From contig CM029124.1 in NCBI GenBank assembly GCA_016859345.1, forward strand, positions 24,263,980 to 24,327,979: a DNA stretch of 64,000 nucleotides. Direction: 5' to 3'. Source of the DNA: Istiophorus platypterus (Eukaryota; Chordata; Actinopteri; Istiophoriformes; Istiophoridae). Position numbers and translations under genes: made by a program. A model generated the notes under the pieces. It was not told the DNA's origin. It made no database searches and saw only the letters and a program-made list of their open reading frames with translations. Position 1 is the stretch's first letter, and every line of letters starts with the position of its first letter. Of this stretch, positions 24,145-37,419 are shown in pieces.

Positions 24145-25070
24145 AAGGTCCAGTGTTGTAGAGTTGTGAGCTATGTTTACTTTCAGTGTTACTCCCCAAA
24201 ACACACCTTGTGTATCCTAAAGCTTAGTTTGCATCTATCTGTGTGGACCCACGCCTCCCACTGAAAGCTGCTGTTTTCTCTGTCAAACACTTTGCTATAA
24301 TGCTGCTGTGGTTGGGCTCTCTAAACATTGGGGAAGATCCACTTTCATCTTGTGGCCTTCTTGATCTGTCAAATGACCATTAGCCTGCCCTTGTTTGGAC
24401 CTGCTCCTCTCCAAGCACACAGGGGGGATGGATTTTGGTGAAGAGCCAAACTAGGTAAACACTCTTCCCAGCCATCATCTGAAGAACCTCATTTGGGTAA
24501 TCGGTCCCCTCTTTGGAGGAGTTGGGAAAACCAGCTACTGTAGAAAGGGACATTTCTGCACCCACTGACTTCCTGCATCCTGGTGTTGTAATGCTTGGCT
24601 GGGCTGGTCATGCTCCCCCAGATGGTTGCTCCACTCCAATCACAGTGCACTTCACAGCACACTGGGCACAGCAGTCGAGGAACATTCCATGGACCTCATG
24701 AGTCCCGGCTGAGCACCACAAACTCTGCTGTTACTCACCTCTCCCCCTCCCTTTAAGTTTCTTCATCTCAGGTTTAATTCTCACATTTTGCTGTGATCCC
24801 AAACAGTTATCAAGATTCAGCATTCATACATGGCTCCACCCACATGGACTCTTTTATATGGAAAACTTTATTCTCCTGTTAATGGTCCTTCTCCTTTTTT
24901 GCAAAAGATGTACAACATCTGAAGCCCCTGGAGTAATGAATTTTAACTGAGATCATTCTCCACAGTGTCTCAGTTTTTCCTCCTGAACAACAAATCACTG
25001 AAAACATTTGTGCCTGTATGTTCTCCGACGTGGTCGTTTCCTTCAACACCCTCTACAGGTATGGATATAA
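24145..25070. other. Intergenic block of uncertain nature
   Basis: It opens with taaaggtccagtgttgtaga, which resembles the end of a common percomorph DNA-transposon derivative (GGTCCAGTGTGTAGG). It continues as GC-richer unique sequence with a 61-codon minus frame at 24380-24565. I do not recognise a protein. Confidence 0.3.
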
Positions 25071-25479
25071 TAATGTAATTTATTGTTAAGGCATTAATGC
25101 AAGTATCGCATTTGTTTTGGGGTTTTGAGGTTGTTGGTATTTAAGTTTTGGACTGATGAAGGGATTTTATTTTCATTAGACCTATACACTCTATAACTAT
25201 TATAACTAAAAACATAAAAATCCCATTTGGATATAATGTCAAGTTTTACATTTCATATTTAATCCTTTGATTCTAATTGGTAAATTTAATATATATGAAA
25301 CAAATTTTTTACAAATCTTTAGCAAACTTGATAGAATTTAATCTGTATTGGGATTCTTTAAAAGCAACAATTAACAGAAATACAGGATGTAAACTGTTGT
25401 ATTATGACAAATTATTTGGTGTTGTTAAATTTTAAATGTTTTACTAACTGTACTGAAAATGTAAATGTTCAATTAAGCT

Positions 25480-25503
25480 AAATAAATAAATAAATAAATA
25501 AAT
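25480..25503 (+). repeat. (AAAT)n microsatellite
   Basis: Six tandem AAAT-type units immediately left of the Tc1 fragment region. Confidence 0.9.
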
Positions 25504-25589
25504 AGCAGGACCCATTATGGAGTTCACATAGAAACTTGTAAAACCTGAACGTGTGTAGAAACATAAGTAATGCAGATGCTTTTATACAG

Positions 25590-25800
25590 AACACAGGGGC
25601 TCAAAATGGTTTGATGAGTATGAAAATGATGTGAATCATATGCTGTGACCTTCACAGTCATCAGATCTCAACCAAGATGTTATATGGGAGATTTTGGACC
25701 AATGTGTTAGACAGTGCTCTCCCCTGCCATCATCCAGTGAGGGAATACATGCATGTTTGAGAAGACTTCTATTCACCCTCCAATAGAGCACTGAAAGAAC
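25590..25800 (+). pseudogene. Tc1-like transposon 3' fragment
   Basis: The segment matches a widespread fish Tc1-like consensus: tggtttgatgagtatgaaaa, ccttcacagtcatcagatct, gggagattttggacca and gtgttagacagtgctctc. It corresponds to the C-terminal DSPDLNP.EHLWD region of transposase, which is broken by stops here. About 200 bp remain. Confidence 0.75.
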
Positions 25801-26004
25801 ACCTTCCTAAAAGACATTATGCCATGTTTTCCTTTTTTTCATATGTCACCTGTCTGTATTTGTCAGTGCAGTCATAGTTAGCAAATACTGTCTATAGATA
25901 TCTTAGTATCCTTAGAGAAGGTGCATACAGGCATGCCATTAAACTTGTACGTTTTAATATGTTTTTGAACTAAAATTACTTTATAATGTATTTATATTTT
26001 TAAA

Positions 26005-26100
26005 GATTTGGCAGAGTTGTCTCCTCCTGTCCACATGTCAAAGGGTCCTTGGGGAAGTCACTGTACCCCAAATTGCTCCAGTTGGGCAGGTAAAGACCTG
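26005..26100 (+). repeat. Dispersed fish repeat fragment
   Basis: It contains TCCTTGGGGAAGTCACTGTA followed by CCCCAAATTGCTCC, a decayed copy of the common fish repeat phrase cttgggcaagacactgaacc. The 28905-29060 segment (gcttttctagtctttttgac, cacaaagcgc) looks like another part of the same family in opposite orientation. Confidence 0.6.
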
Positions 26101-26114
26101 GCATTACTTGCATG

Positions 26115-26145
26115 TTTTTTTTTTTTTTTTTGGGGGGGGGGGGGG
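26115..26145 (+). repeat. T17-G14 homopolymer junction
   Basis: Seventeen T followed directly by fourteen G. A likely sequencing and assembly trouble spot. Confidence 0.9.
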
Positions 26146-26149
26146 TTGA

Positions 26150-28330
26150 GTCGTACACAACCTCAGGATTTTAGATCTTCACCCTGAAAGAATATTCTGG
26201 TCAGGAAAAAACATCTGGAGTAACAGTAATAACTCTCAATATAGCATATGTCTGATATCATTTCCAGATTCCAGAATCACGTGTGTGAGTGTGTGTGTGT
26301 GTGTGTGTGGTGAACTTACTTGCCCTTTATTCATCCTACACCCTCTTTCTTCCCATGAATATAGCTCCAGGTTAACCATTAGTAGTAGACAGATTGAACT
26401 GAATTGAAAGCAGTGTGGCTCTGGTTAAGTTAACAGGAGCAGACAGCAGCCTGCCATCATACTATCTCTCTCCAACTTATCCATGATCAGTTCAGGCTGA
26501 GAATCAGTTACAGATTAGTAATAAAGCTGACAAAATGGGAACAAAAGACAGGATTATACAGAATGTCTTTCAATATTGATTAATGTCCATTTTGTGACCG
26601 TTTTAAAACTATGTTGGCACAGGCTAAGTATTTAGAATGGCCACTGACAGCCATACTGGCTTACTATTTCTGGAAGAGAGTCATTTCAGTGTGTTGTATT
26701 TCCCATACATATGGTCACCGTGGCTCTTTGGGTTGTGTTTACTTTGATCTCTCCATCTCTGTTGTCGGAAATTGAGATCAAAAGAGTGTATATAAGGTTT
26801 TGCTGTTAGCCTCCTACAAATAATCCTGATTTCTATATGAATAATCCTTAACACTTATGTCGTAGTCAAGCCAAAAGTAAACACAGAAAATAGCCACCTT
26901 TAACAGCCAATGTTCTGATTTCAAAGAAATCCCTGTCTGGGCCACCTTGCATGCCAGTTCATTGAAGTGTGTGAGACTGTGGATTGCTTCCTGTTTTGGG
27001 CTAGAGGATTAGTAGCAAAGAGGTGCCAGCATGTTTCCAAAATGGAACCCAAATAAAACAACTTGTTGAATAAAATGAAAAGATACACATTGTGTGGTTT
27101 TCATCAACTAATAGTGGATGGTAAAGAGAGACTCATAATCTCATAATCTTTTTATAGTTTGATATTCTTACCTCGGGCTATTTATCCAACACAACTGAGA
27201 CTTTTTCTCTCAGCAACATTGTAATGCTCTATCATAGGGGGGGTCAGGGAAAATGTACAGTATAACCAGATTCTAGTGTTGTAATCCTTCAAAATAAAAT
27301 CTTCCTGAATGGAGAGCTAAATGTTTGATCCAGCTAGCCCAACTCTTTTCTTCCATATGTGATCACACTTATATGTCGACACATCTTTTTTCCAAGTCTG
27401 GCATCATGCGGTCCTCTCTCTGTAGTAAAAGTTGTCCTACTTAGTCAGTTATAGAGAGCAGTGACTGTAGGAACACCATCAATTTCCTGATGCAGCCTTT
27501 CCTTTTGCCTCTGCCTCCTCCTCTCCAGTTTGATTAAGTTCAGGTTCAAAATAAATACAATTAAAGTGAAATGACTCACAATAATCTGCAGGACAATCCC
27601 TGATTAAATTTACCTTTTTGCGTTTCCTTATAAACCACAGTGACAGTTGACTTCACACATAAAAACAAACTAGTATGTGTGGATGAATAAACAGAGTGAG
27701 GAGGATAGCCAGTAAGTTGACCCAGAATATAGATTCAGTTAGCCATGATGGCCATCCAAAGCTGCTACTGTCTGTTTTCTTTGGATCAGACTCAGACCCA
27801 ATTGTTTTAAGTGAGTCATGTAAAAATCATGGTTAATGCCAAGTCAGCATGACCCATAAAATCGGGAAAGACACCGGACTGAAATGTGTCAGAAATTTCC
27901 TTTAAGTGGTTCCATGTCTATGATAGCTTGTGAGATGTAAACATTTCTCAGGTGGAGTGGTACACACCCTATCCTACCTCACCTACTGGAGAATGTGCCC
28001 TGCTCTTGAGGCTACAGAACAGTGTAAGCCTCATACACTATACTGTATAAGCCTCCAAAAGTAAAAGCTTCCTAACGCAGTGCTATTACCTTCCCTTATG
28101 CAAGGCCTTAGTTATTCTGGTAATTTGAATATATGTGACATTTTTCATGGTTAAAAATACTTTATGCTGCAAATTCACACTTCTTTTATTCACACATTGT
28201 TTCCCCTCTAAGTGATTCTATTACTGCATTACACATGTACCATAGTCTTATTCAAACATATAACCAAAATGACAGCTGGTCATCAGACAGGAGACTAATT
28301 GTAATTCTCTTTATTCTAAAATATAACATA
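26150..28330. other. Intergenic sequence, no gene recognised
   Basis: Mostly unique-looking sequence with a short (GT)n at 26281-26310. No coding or RNA feature recognised. Confidence 0.5.
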
Positions 28331-28334
28331 TTCA

Positions 28335-28376
28335 TAGATAGATAGATGGATAGATAGATAGATAGAGAGATAGATA
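28335..28376 (+). repeat. (GATA)n microsatellite
   Basis: About ten GATA units with GGAT and GAGA variants. Confidence 0.95.
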
Positions 28377-28459
28377 CTTTGTGAATCCCTAATGGAAAAC
28401 TGAGTTATTACAGCAGCTATTGAAGAGTTGTTTTCTGTCCGCTCAGATTTGCTCATGCA

Positions 28460-28479
28460 CAGACACAGACACAGACATA

Positions 28480-28512
<33 letters not shown>

Positions 28513-28589
28513 TCACACTCACACACACACACACACACACATACACATACACACACACACGCACACACACACACACACACATACACACA
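28460..28589 (+). repeat. (CA)n microsatellite, 130 bp
   Basis: CA repeat with (ACAGAC) units at its left edge and T or G interruptions. Overlapping long frames on both strands (His/Thr or Cys/Val rich) are repeat artefacts. Confidence 0.95.
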
Positions 28590-28904
28590 GGGTTTTACAA
28601 CTGTAATTGTGCTAACATTCAGTCATGGATGCCCCCTGGTGGCCATGCTATTCACCTGTGAGACAGGAAAGCTGTGTGCCCTCTGTGACATGGAAGAGTT
28701 ATTAAAGTCTGACACATATGACACAGTACTAGATTCGAACTATGCAAAAGGAACACACCAATAGCAGATAGCAGTATTGTTGATGGGAGCACCTGTCCAA
28801 ACTGAAATGAACTAAAATTAAAAAAAAGAAATCAATGATAATAATGATAATAAAAAGCTCAAATCAAAGTAATTTGATGAAAGATTAGCGTACTTATTAC
28901 TACT

Positions 28905-29060
28905 TATATGGAGTGTACTTATATATATATATGTATAATGCTTTTCTAGTCTTTTTGACCACACAAAGCGCATTTATACTACTGTCACATTCATGGTGCA
29001 TTTTTTCTTCCCATTTTTGCGCAACTGCGACCTACACATTCACACATGTGGGACAATTCA
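28905..29060 (-). repeat. Dispersed fish repeat fragment
   Basis: Segment with gcttttctagtctttttgac, cacaaagcgcatttatacta and cattcacaca, typical of a widespread fish repeat tail (reverse of ...aaagcgctatataagt). Confidence 0.55.
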
Positions 29061-29089
29061 GGGTTCAGTATTTACAAAATTACAGCAGT

Positions 29090-29480
29090 GACAGAAGTAG
29101 TTGTAGTAGTTGTACTGTAGTACTGACAGCAGCACTATAGTGATAATCATAAGTAGTAGTAGTAGTTGTACATCAGTAATGGTACTTGGAGTACTAGTAA
29201 GCAATGGTAGTAGTAGTAATGATAGTGGCAGCAGAAATGCTACAAGTATGTAACAGTGGTTGTAGTGAAATAGTGTAGTAGTAAATAGTGCTGTAGTAGT
29301 AAAAGTAGTAATAGTACCAGTTGTAGTGGTAGTATTGGTAGTTGTAGTAGTAGAAGTTGTTGTAGTCAATGGAGCAGTAGCAGCAGCAGCAACCGTGGTG
29401 GTAGTAGAAGTTTTAGATATGATGTAATAGTAACAGCAGTGGTTTTGGTAGTTGTTGTAGTAACAGATGTAGTATTAGTG
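29090..29480 (+). repeat. Imperfect (GTA/GTT)n trinucleotide block
   Basis: About 390 bp of TAG/GTA/GTT units. The Thr-rich minus-strand frame over it is an artefact. Confidence 0.8.
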
Positions 29481-29489
29481 ATAATACTA

Positions 29490-29830
29490 TAATGAGTCAG
29501 TGCTGTGTGTAGTTGTTGGGTCCATACCTTGCTCCCTAACCTCTCCCTAAACTTTCCCCCTCGTCAGGCCTGTGGAGGGTTAGCTGCTGTTTAATTGGCT
29601 GTTGCCCACCCAGCGGGTCGCCAGCCAGTCATTAGGGGGAGTGGCTTGAAGATTGATTACTTAGCACCATATTGGCCATCAGGACCAATCAGCAGCCAGG
29701 CAGGAAATAGATGGCTCTCATTTGTTCTAATTGTTACCGTAACAGCCATAATGCTCAGACAGACACACACATGCCGCTTGCTGTCACCACCATGCAACAT
29801 TCCCATTAGTTATGCTTGGAGACAGCCTCT
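29490..29830. other. Complex unique block, possible conserved noncoding element
   Basis: A GC-balanced non-repetitive stretch with ccaccctttttt-free sequence such as cagccagtcattaggggg, gattgattac, ccatattggccatc and ggaccaatcagcag. It contains homeodomain-like and CCAAT-like sites and stands out against flanking microsatellites. Function is not shown. Confidence 0.25.
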
Positions 29831-30488
29831 GCGTGTGTGTATGTGTGTGTGTGTGTTTGTGTGTTAATCAGGAGGCTCCCAGGCCTCACAGTGTAGTGAT
29901 AAAGCATCTCATTATTCTAACAGTACAGGCAGTCGGAATGAAAGAACATTTATCCAGTAGTATATGCTTCACAGAGAGACAGATTTCTTCACTCACACAG
30001 CACAGAAGACTTGACCAATTTGGACACATGCAGTTAGTCCATCTAAAAGCCTGATCTTTATCTACTGGCTGAATTACTTTTAGCAAGAGAGGCAGGCTGA
30101 GTGGGATATACAGTAGATTTAGAGTGCCATATGGAATCCTTACAGGCCTCCTAATAAAGTCAGATCGGACCATCTCTGATAGATAAGATATGATATGACT
30201 GGACTGCTATTATATTTACGATATTAATAATATTTAGGCAGCATTAGAAACAACCGGTGTCTGACATTGGTTTTACTTTCCCATGTGCAGATGCTTTATC
30301 CCTGACAAAAAGAAAATTAAAAGATGTATAGCCTAAAAGAATCAAAGGTCAAATTTAGATTATAAAATGTAAGTTAAAAGTAAAAAAAACAAACAAAAAA
30401 AAACCAAAAACGAAAGCCTTGAAACTCTAAAGAGGGAATCTCATCGGGCTGGGTCAGCCTCTAAAGCCACAGCATGCTGTCAAAATGT

Positions 30489-30504
30489 ACCGACATATGT
30501 CGGT
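30489..30504. other. 16-bp perfect palindrome
   Basis: ACCGACATATGTCGGT is perfectly self-complementary and lies in a non-repetitive, possibly regulatory block (30420-30780). It contains an E-box-type CATATG core. Confidence 0.9.
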
Positions 30505-30932
30505 TAGTTAGTTAAGACACTGCAGATAAACTGAGGGAAAATTTCCAGCTGCTGTTCAGCTGCCCGGTACTGCTTTGCACTGTCACTTAAAAGTTCAGAT
30601 AATGTACGGTGTGATATGCAGTCTGATTGCAAAATTTCAAAATAAATGACTAGGACCTTGAGCTGTTTTCCTTTTTTCACTTGGTTGTTTGATTGACAGC
30701 TCCCAAGGGTCAGTCCACTCTCGGTTTCTATCCAGGCTGGAAATGTCACACAGGCAGGAGGGGAAGGCCTGCAGGCCTTAATATACTCTAGGTTGTATTA
30801 AGTGTGTTTGTTCGTGTGTGTGTGTGTTTGTGTGTGTTTTTATGTAGCCTCCAGCGTCTCAGCAAAAGCTGCTTTCCAAAATGAAAACACTGATTAGATG
30901 TAGGCATTGCGTTCAAATGTTGGTCCACTGTT

Positions 30933-30935
<3 letters not shown>

Positions 30936-31009
<74 letters not shown>

Positions 31010-31030
31010 ACATACACACATACACACACA
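30936..31030 (+). repeat. (CA)n microsatellite
   Basis: About 95 bp of CA repeat with a few T interruptions on the right. Confidence 0.97.
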
Positions 31031-31034
31031 GATA

Positions 31035-34000
31035 CACTGCATGCATAACTTAAAATCCAAAGAATAAGACCCCCCAATATGACCTATAACAAATGACATT
31101 ACAGGGCAATAATAAACTTCTCTCTATTTTACAAAATCTTATAGATTCAAACAAACTCTGACCTGCCCTTTTACTGCAACACAACAATATGTTTAGAGAG
31201 CAATAAAACAGCCACACAAGTAATTTGTTATATTTTTATCAATTAACCCAAAGCTATGTGAAAAAAAGCCTAACCAGAATGGGACTAGGCTCTACTTAGT
31301 TTACCTTTATACTTCGGCCTAGAATGTTCTTTAGGTTGCAACTAGCCAGCAACACAACAGGCAACAGAAATCAAACATATGTAAAGCAAACACTCACACA
31401 TTTTATTCATTCTTTATCTGTCTATGCAACAGCTGACTGTGTTGACTGTTGTTACTATTGTGTGTGCTCAATTAATGTGAACTGTTAACAATGGTAATAC
31501 AACAAAATTGCAAAACACTTGCTATACTTATTTATGTGAATGTACTACAATTGGCATTAAATTACAGGGAAGTTTAAATCCCAATATGATGCAAATTTTA
31601 ACAGAATTTCCAGAGCGTGTTCCAAATAAAATGAGACTAGAGTTTTGTTTCCTTTCACTGCTGTGAATATGAGTAGACTGGTTGATGGATTTAACAGCTG
31701 GTGGAGTTAATTCTCCAGTTGATGCCATTAACCACGGCTGAAGAAGAGTACACAACGAAATGAGGTCATTAAAAGAGCTCCAGTCAAAACACAAATGATG
31801 GAAAATTATATAGAAAACTTGTATTGATGTGACTAAGGTTATTGTCATCATTGCTCCATATTTGATGTTTTCGTCTGTGACTATTTTTTGTCTCTTGAGG
31901 AGCATGAATTCATTCATGAAGTCATGAATTATTCCTTAGGTTTGTTTCCATTGCACTCCCTCATATTAAGGTTTATCACATCAATTTTTCCAACTCAGTA
32001 TAAAAAATTTTCTTGTGATATTTAGACTTTTTTCAGAATTTCTGGTGTTTTCACCTGAATTTTTAATGTGCAAATTGGAAATGTGAATAAAAGTAGGTGA
32101 CTGGAGATGCACTTTATGATAACCCAGTGCTGTAGTAATACGTTAATGCTTTTGTGTCTTTTCAGAGTGTAAATACTGTGGTGTTCCTGCTAGTCATTGA
32201 AGCTACATGAATCAGTGGAACTCCACAATAAGCTCCTCATCTCACAAAAAGTGAGATGTGTGAGGCTTCATGATGTGGTGAATTCCTTAGCAAACAACAA
32301 TTCCTGGGGTAAGTATCTGGCTATTTAGCTGCTACATGCTCCACTGTGGTCACTAGCTGGTCTCTGACTGTGTCTATTCATTGTTTGCTACTGAGCAAGT
32401 ATTGGACAGTGGTTTTTACTGTGTTTTCTCCAAAATAGCAAAGTTCCAGGTTGTACAACCAAAACATAGAATTTAAAGATTCTAAAAGCTCTGTAGAGCT
32501 GAGGGGAACAGAAGGGTTGATGATCTTCTGTGGGTTCATCCCTTTGAGCAGCAAATTTCACATTATACATTTTTAATTTGGTTTCCTGTTCATACAAAAA
32601 TATTTAGCAGGTTTAAACTTTTGAAATGACAAATAATTCAAGAGATTCTTGGGGAAACAGGAGGGGTAAGGAAATTGAGAACTTAATTTGTTTCAAGTAA
32701 ATCATGTAACTGGAGAAGTTGAAAATCATGGAAAAGACAGCATTGTACATCAACTCCATACTGTCCACACTGTAATGATTGTTAACTTAGAATAACTGCT
32801 CTAATAGTTAATACTAAAGAAGAAAAGAGAGACTGGTCCTTGGAGGCCAGGTCTCGATGTTGTCTGATGGTTCTTCAGAAGGTTTGTCAGTTTTGGGGAT
32901 CAATGCACAAACATTTAGCTTCATTAAGCAATTTATTTAACCAAATTATAGAAATATACTTGACCACAGACAAAGTTACAATGAAAATACAAAAAAAAAA
33001 AATGATTAAAAATGTATGATGTACAACAGTTCATTCCCAACTACGTGACTGATTCCTCTGTAGTTAAAGGTTTTGGTCAAATCAAACCAAGTTTCACAAT
33101 TTATGGTTGAATTTTTTTTAGCAAAATCTATTTGGTGCATTGGCTTTCATTTATTATATTCTGTAGCTAGTGTTGCAGCCTACATATTGAGATACTGCAT
33201 ATTTGTTTTATTTACAATCAGCTTGACTTGATAAGACTTATTCCAGCATAAAGTAGAACTTTATGAGCTTCTGGCCACTGCAAAAAATTGGAAGAAAGAA
33301 AAGTCCAGTGGATGTCACTAGTAACATTTTGTCCTTTTTTATTAAAAAAAGGGAGAGGGAAATGAGCGCTTAATTCTGAGAAATACAGCAGCAGTATCAC
33401 TAAGCACTCCTTTTGTTATTTAGAATAACTATATAAATCAATCAAAACTCAATGGAGAATGTAGTTTACTAAGAGTTAACATAGAGGTCAACTAAATAAG
33501 CTTTATTGGCATGAATGTTAATGTTTGATTAGTGTGGTCTAACAGATCTTCCCAAAACAAAACAGACCTCCATTATGAGTCAGACTGTCAGGAGAGGAGT
33601 GTAAAATAAGTAGCAGCACTTGTCTGAGCACTCATAAAATACAATGGTGTGATCATGGTGGTTATGTTGATTACGATGTGTGTGATGTGGGTTTCTGCCA
33701 GCCCAGTCACCTAATTAGGTGAACAACACACACTCTGTTTATTCAGGCAGCTCATATGAAAACTTCCAACAAAGAATATGCCCCTGGGATGTGGCTGTGC
33801 TCTATGCTGTAGTATTCACACATATTACATTAGAGCACACAAGGTCACATGTGTTAAGAGGTAGTAATAGAGGTTTATCAAAGCCAGAACAATTAATATC
33901 AGGATGATGGAGTGTGAAGCTTGGAGTGTGTGTGAGTGTGTGTGTATATGTGTGTGTGTGTGTATTGACAGATGGGGCTGGCCAATTGCTGTGTTCACCC

Positions 34001-35070
34001 ACCAAACGTAATAAAGTGTGCACTAATACACACATTGAAGCTGTCAGGCTGTGATCAGTCAAAGCTGGTTCAGACAAAAGCACCACATGTTCTGGGAGTT
34101 AAACTGCTGCATTTCCATAAGAACTGAGTGCAGAGGCTGACAGAGGATGGCTGCGTGGGACTCATCTATTAAGAGGGCTGTAGACTCTGACTCTACAGTG
34201 CATGATCACTCTCTCACACACACACGCACGCACACACACACGCGCACGCACACACACACACACTCCAAGCTATACTATTGTGGATATATAGAACATGATA
34301 CAGACTGATACACTTGTCTACGATTATGAAGGTGATATTAATGGGTTAACACTGATAAACAACTATTGATTAAAACTTGTGCCATTGGTAACTAAGGTGG
34401 GACTCCAGGTAACCCCTTCTGTAGCTTTAGAGGTAGAGCTTTTGTTAGTAGGGTTTTTTTTGCATCTTTGGACAGAGTCAAGTTATTGTCCCCTACTTCC
34501 ATTCTTTTTGATGAACAATGTGTATATGTTACTGTTTTGGTAACTCAAAGCCCTTGGTTAAAGTTCAGGAAAGATGGCAAATTTGGTTAGATATTAAAAA
34601 CTCAGTGGTAGCTTGAAGCATGAGACAAGAGGCTTTAACTTTTTAAATATTTAAACCAAAACAAAATCACCAGGTTACGGCCACAGTCCACCCTGAACAC
34701 CTCCACAATTTGTGTGTGGTATAGAAACATCAAACCCTCTTGACCAAAAAAAATATTGCCACTGAATATACTGTAATCCAAACAACAGTGAAGATCCTCA
34801 AAAGCACACAGGACAAGAGAAACTAATTAACAAAATTTCTAGGAGACAGGTTTGGTAAGAAGGAATAAATATATATCTTATATATAAAATAACTAAAAAC
34901 TTTAATATGTTAACATATATGTATGAAGAACAAAGTTACATATTCTTTTTAACATATCATCTAGGCTGGAGCAGGAATGGTGTGCAGTATTATGCAAACC
35001 TAGAAAACCATTAAACAAGGGAACATCGGATACAACAAAAGTAAATTATATGTGAAAGCCAGAGAATAGA
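31035..35070. other. Intergenic sequence, no gene recognised
   Basis: AT-rich unique-looking sequence with two short GT or CA tracts (33920-33963 and 34216-34262, the latter with CGCG interruptions) and a small inverted repeat, catctcacaaaaagtgagatg, at about 32238-32258. Open frames show no family features. Confidence 0.5.
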
Positions 35071-35510
<440 letters not shown>

Positions 35511-35519
35511 TAGCCTGAC

Positions 35520-36730
35520 AGGTCTCCACAGTGGGAGTTAGCTGCCACTGTAATCCAGTTACAGCAGCATAACCAATTTTCTTCTCATAATGTAGAGGTT
35601 TCCCAATAAGCTTTGCCTGTAATAACTGCAGTGCACCAGGGCATAAATCCTGCACCGTTCTTTCTGACCCCAGTCTAGCCTGCTGCCATCTTCCCCTTTA
35701 CCCCCTTCGCTGTGCTGGCTGCCTTCATCTTTGTATCCATTTTCTGAAGATCTGGTCCCCCCCTGCCAGCGTCACAATTGCTCCCTGTCGCCTCAACCCT
35801 TTGTCTAGTTGGTCAAAGTAATGTCTGTCAAAAAGTAAGAGCTCAACCATGTGAAGGTATGCCAAGTGGCAGGGAGTTAAAATACAAACTAAAAGCATGC
35901 AAATAAAACAGAGCGCAATTTTTTTAAATATATTAAAACATGCAATATAATAGCCATAGCAAAACATAAAATGCTAACACAACATTTCCTATTGCTGCTA
36001 CTTCATATTAAATGTCTTCCACTGGTAAAACAAAGTGTGTTTTTTCACTCTGAAGCAGTCACAGGAAACGTAAATGTATTATCACGCCCGCATAACAACC
36101 GTAATTCTTAACAATTCTAACAGTGAGCTGTTAGATAAAGAACTGCAAACCTCCAACCCCTCAGCAACATAACCAACTCCTCCTACTGTGTCCTTCTACT
36201 GTGTGGAATCTGCTGGCTGTGTGTGCATTATGAAATCAGATGGAGGTTATAATCATTATTGACTAACTTGTTTATTGAAACAAGGTGAGTTTGATTGGCT
36301 GCACTGGAAACAGATATTCTAGCTACTCTGACAAAGTAATTACTGTTCACCTGCAGTTGCTTGATACCAGCAGTTGCCAAATCAACCAGGACTAAAATCC
36401 TCAAATCTTTAACTACAATTTCATTGCACTTTAACTGCAGTAGTATTTACTGTGAGAGGAGAGTCACCTACTGGGGGTCCACTGTGATGTGGACATACAA
36501 CAGATTAGTTCCTTGAGGTTTGTATAGCAATGGAGAAAGTGCTGCCATATTGCTACACAACCATAGGGTGGTATCTACATCTATTAGCATTGATTATGAT
36601 ACTGGCACCCTACTTGCCCTCTAAATGACCTGCATATGACTGCACATGTGCGATAACCTTGGTGATAATACATTATTTTTTCATGGTGGGTGAACAAATG
36701 TGAAGCTTGGGATGCCAGAGGTGAATGTAC
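35520..36730. other. Intergenic unique block
   Basis: Non-repetitive sequence, GC-balanced at 35520-35830. No exon recognised; possible regulatory content is only a guess. Confidence 0.3.
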
Positions 36731-36734
36731 ATTT

Positions 36735-36820
36735 ACTCAAGCACTGTACTCAAGTACAGTTCAGGTACTTGTATTTTACTTAAGTATTTTCATTTTATGT
36801 TACATTACTTCATACTTTGC
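36735..36820 (+). repeat. Dispersed fish DNA-repeat fragment (ACTCAAGTAC type)
   Basis: tttactcaagcactgtactc, then aggtacttgtattttactta and agtattttcattttatg match a very common fish repeat phrase (probably a non-autonomous DNA transposon). Confidence 0.6.
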
Positions 36821-36839
36821 TTTGGCACTTGAAATTTAG

Positions 36840-37415
36840 CTTAGGCGCCTCCCATTTCTCTTGATCATCCCTGAGATGTTTCTATACCTTGACTGGAGTT
36901 CACATGTGGTAAATTCAGTTGAATGGAGATGCTTTAGAAAGCCACACATTGCCTATATAAGCTCTCACGGTTGACAATGCATATTAGAGCAAAAACCAAG
37001 TATGAGGTTGATGGAGCTGCCTGGAGAGCACAGAGACAGAATTGTGTCGAGCCACAGATCTGGGGAAGATTACAAAAAAATTCTGATGTACTGAAGGTTC
37101 TGAAGAGCACAGTGGCCTTTGAAATTCTGAAATGGAAGGAGCTTGGAACACCCAGGGCTCCTTCTAGAGCTGCCACCCAGCCAAACTGAGCAATGGGGGG
37201 GGGCTTAATAACAGAGGTGACCGAGAACCTGAAGGTCATTTTGGCTGATATAATTTTTTTTTAATAAATTGCAAACATTTCTAAAATTCTGTTTTTGCTT
37301 TGTCATTATGGGGTATCAAATGTAGATTGATGAGGGAAAAAAATTTAAGCAGATAAGGTTGCAACACAACAAAAAAGTGAAGGGATCTGAATACTTTCTG
37401 AATGAACTTTACATA
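36840..37415 (+). pseudogene. Internally deleted Tc1-like transposon
   Basis: The left part carries a typical salmonid/percomorph Tc1 5' end (gagatgtttctataccttga, ggtaaattcagttgaatgga, gcatattagagcaaaaacca) and the HTH DNA-binding region of the transposase, degenerate. The catalytic region is missing. From about 37245 the sequence jumps to the 3' end (ttgtcattatggggtatcaa, tagattgatgagggaaaaaa, tgaagggatctgaatacttt). This is a non-autonomous remnant. Confidence 0.8.
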
Positions 37416-37419
37416 AAGA

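Noticed and set aside
28728..28745. gattcgaact as a possible tRNA T-arm on the minus strand
   Set aside because: No acceptor stem, D-arm or A-box was found around it.
28316..28764. Open frames on both strands rich in Cys/Val or His/Thr
   Set aside because: Produced by the (CA)n and (GATA)n arrays.
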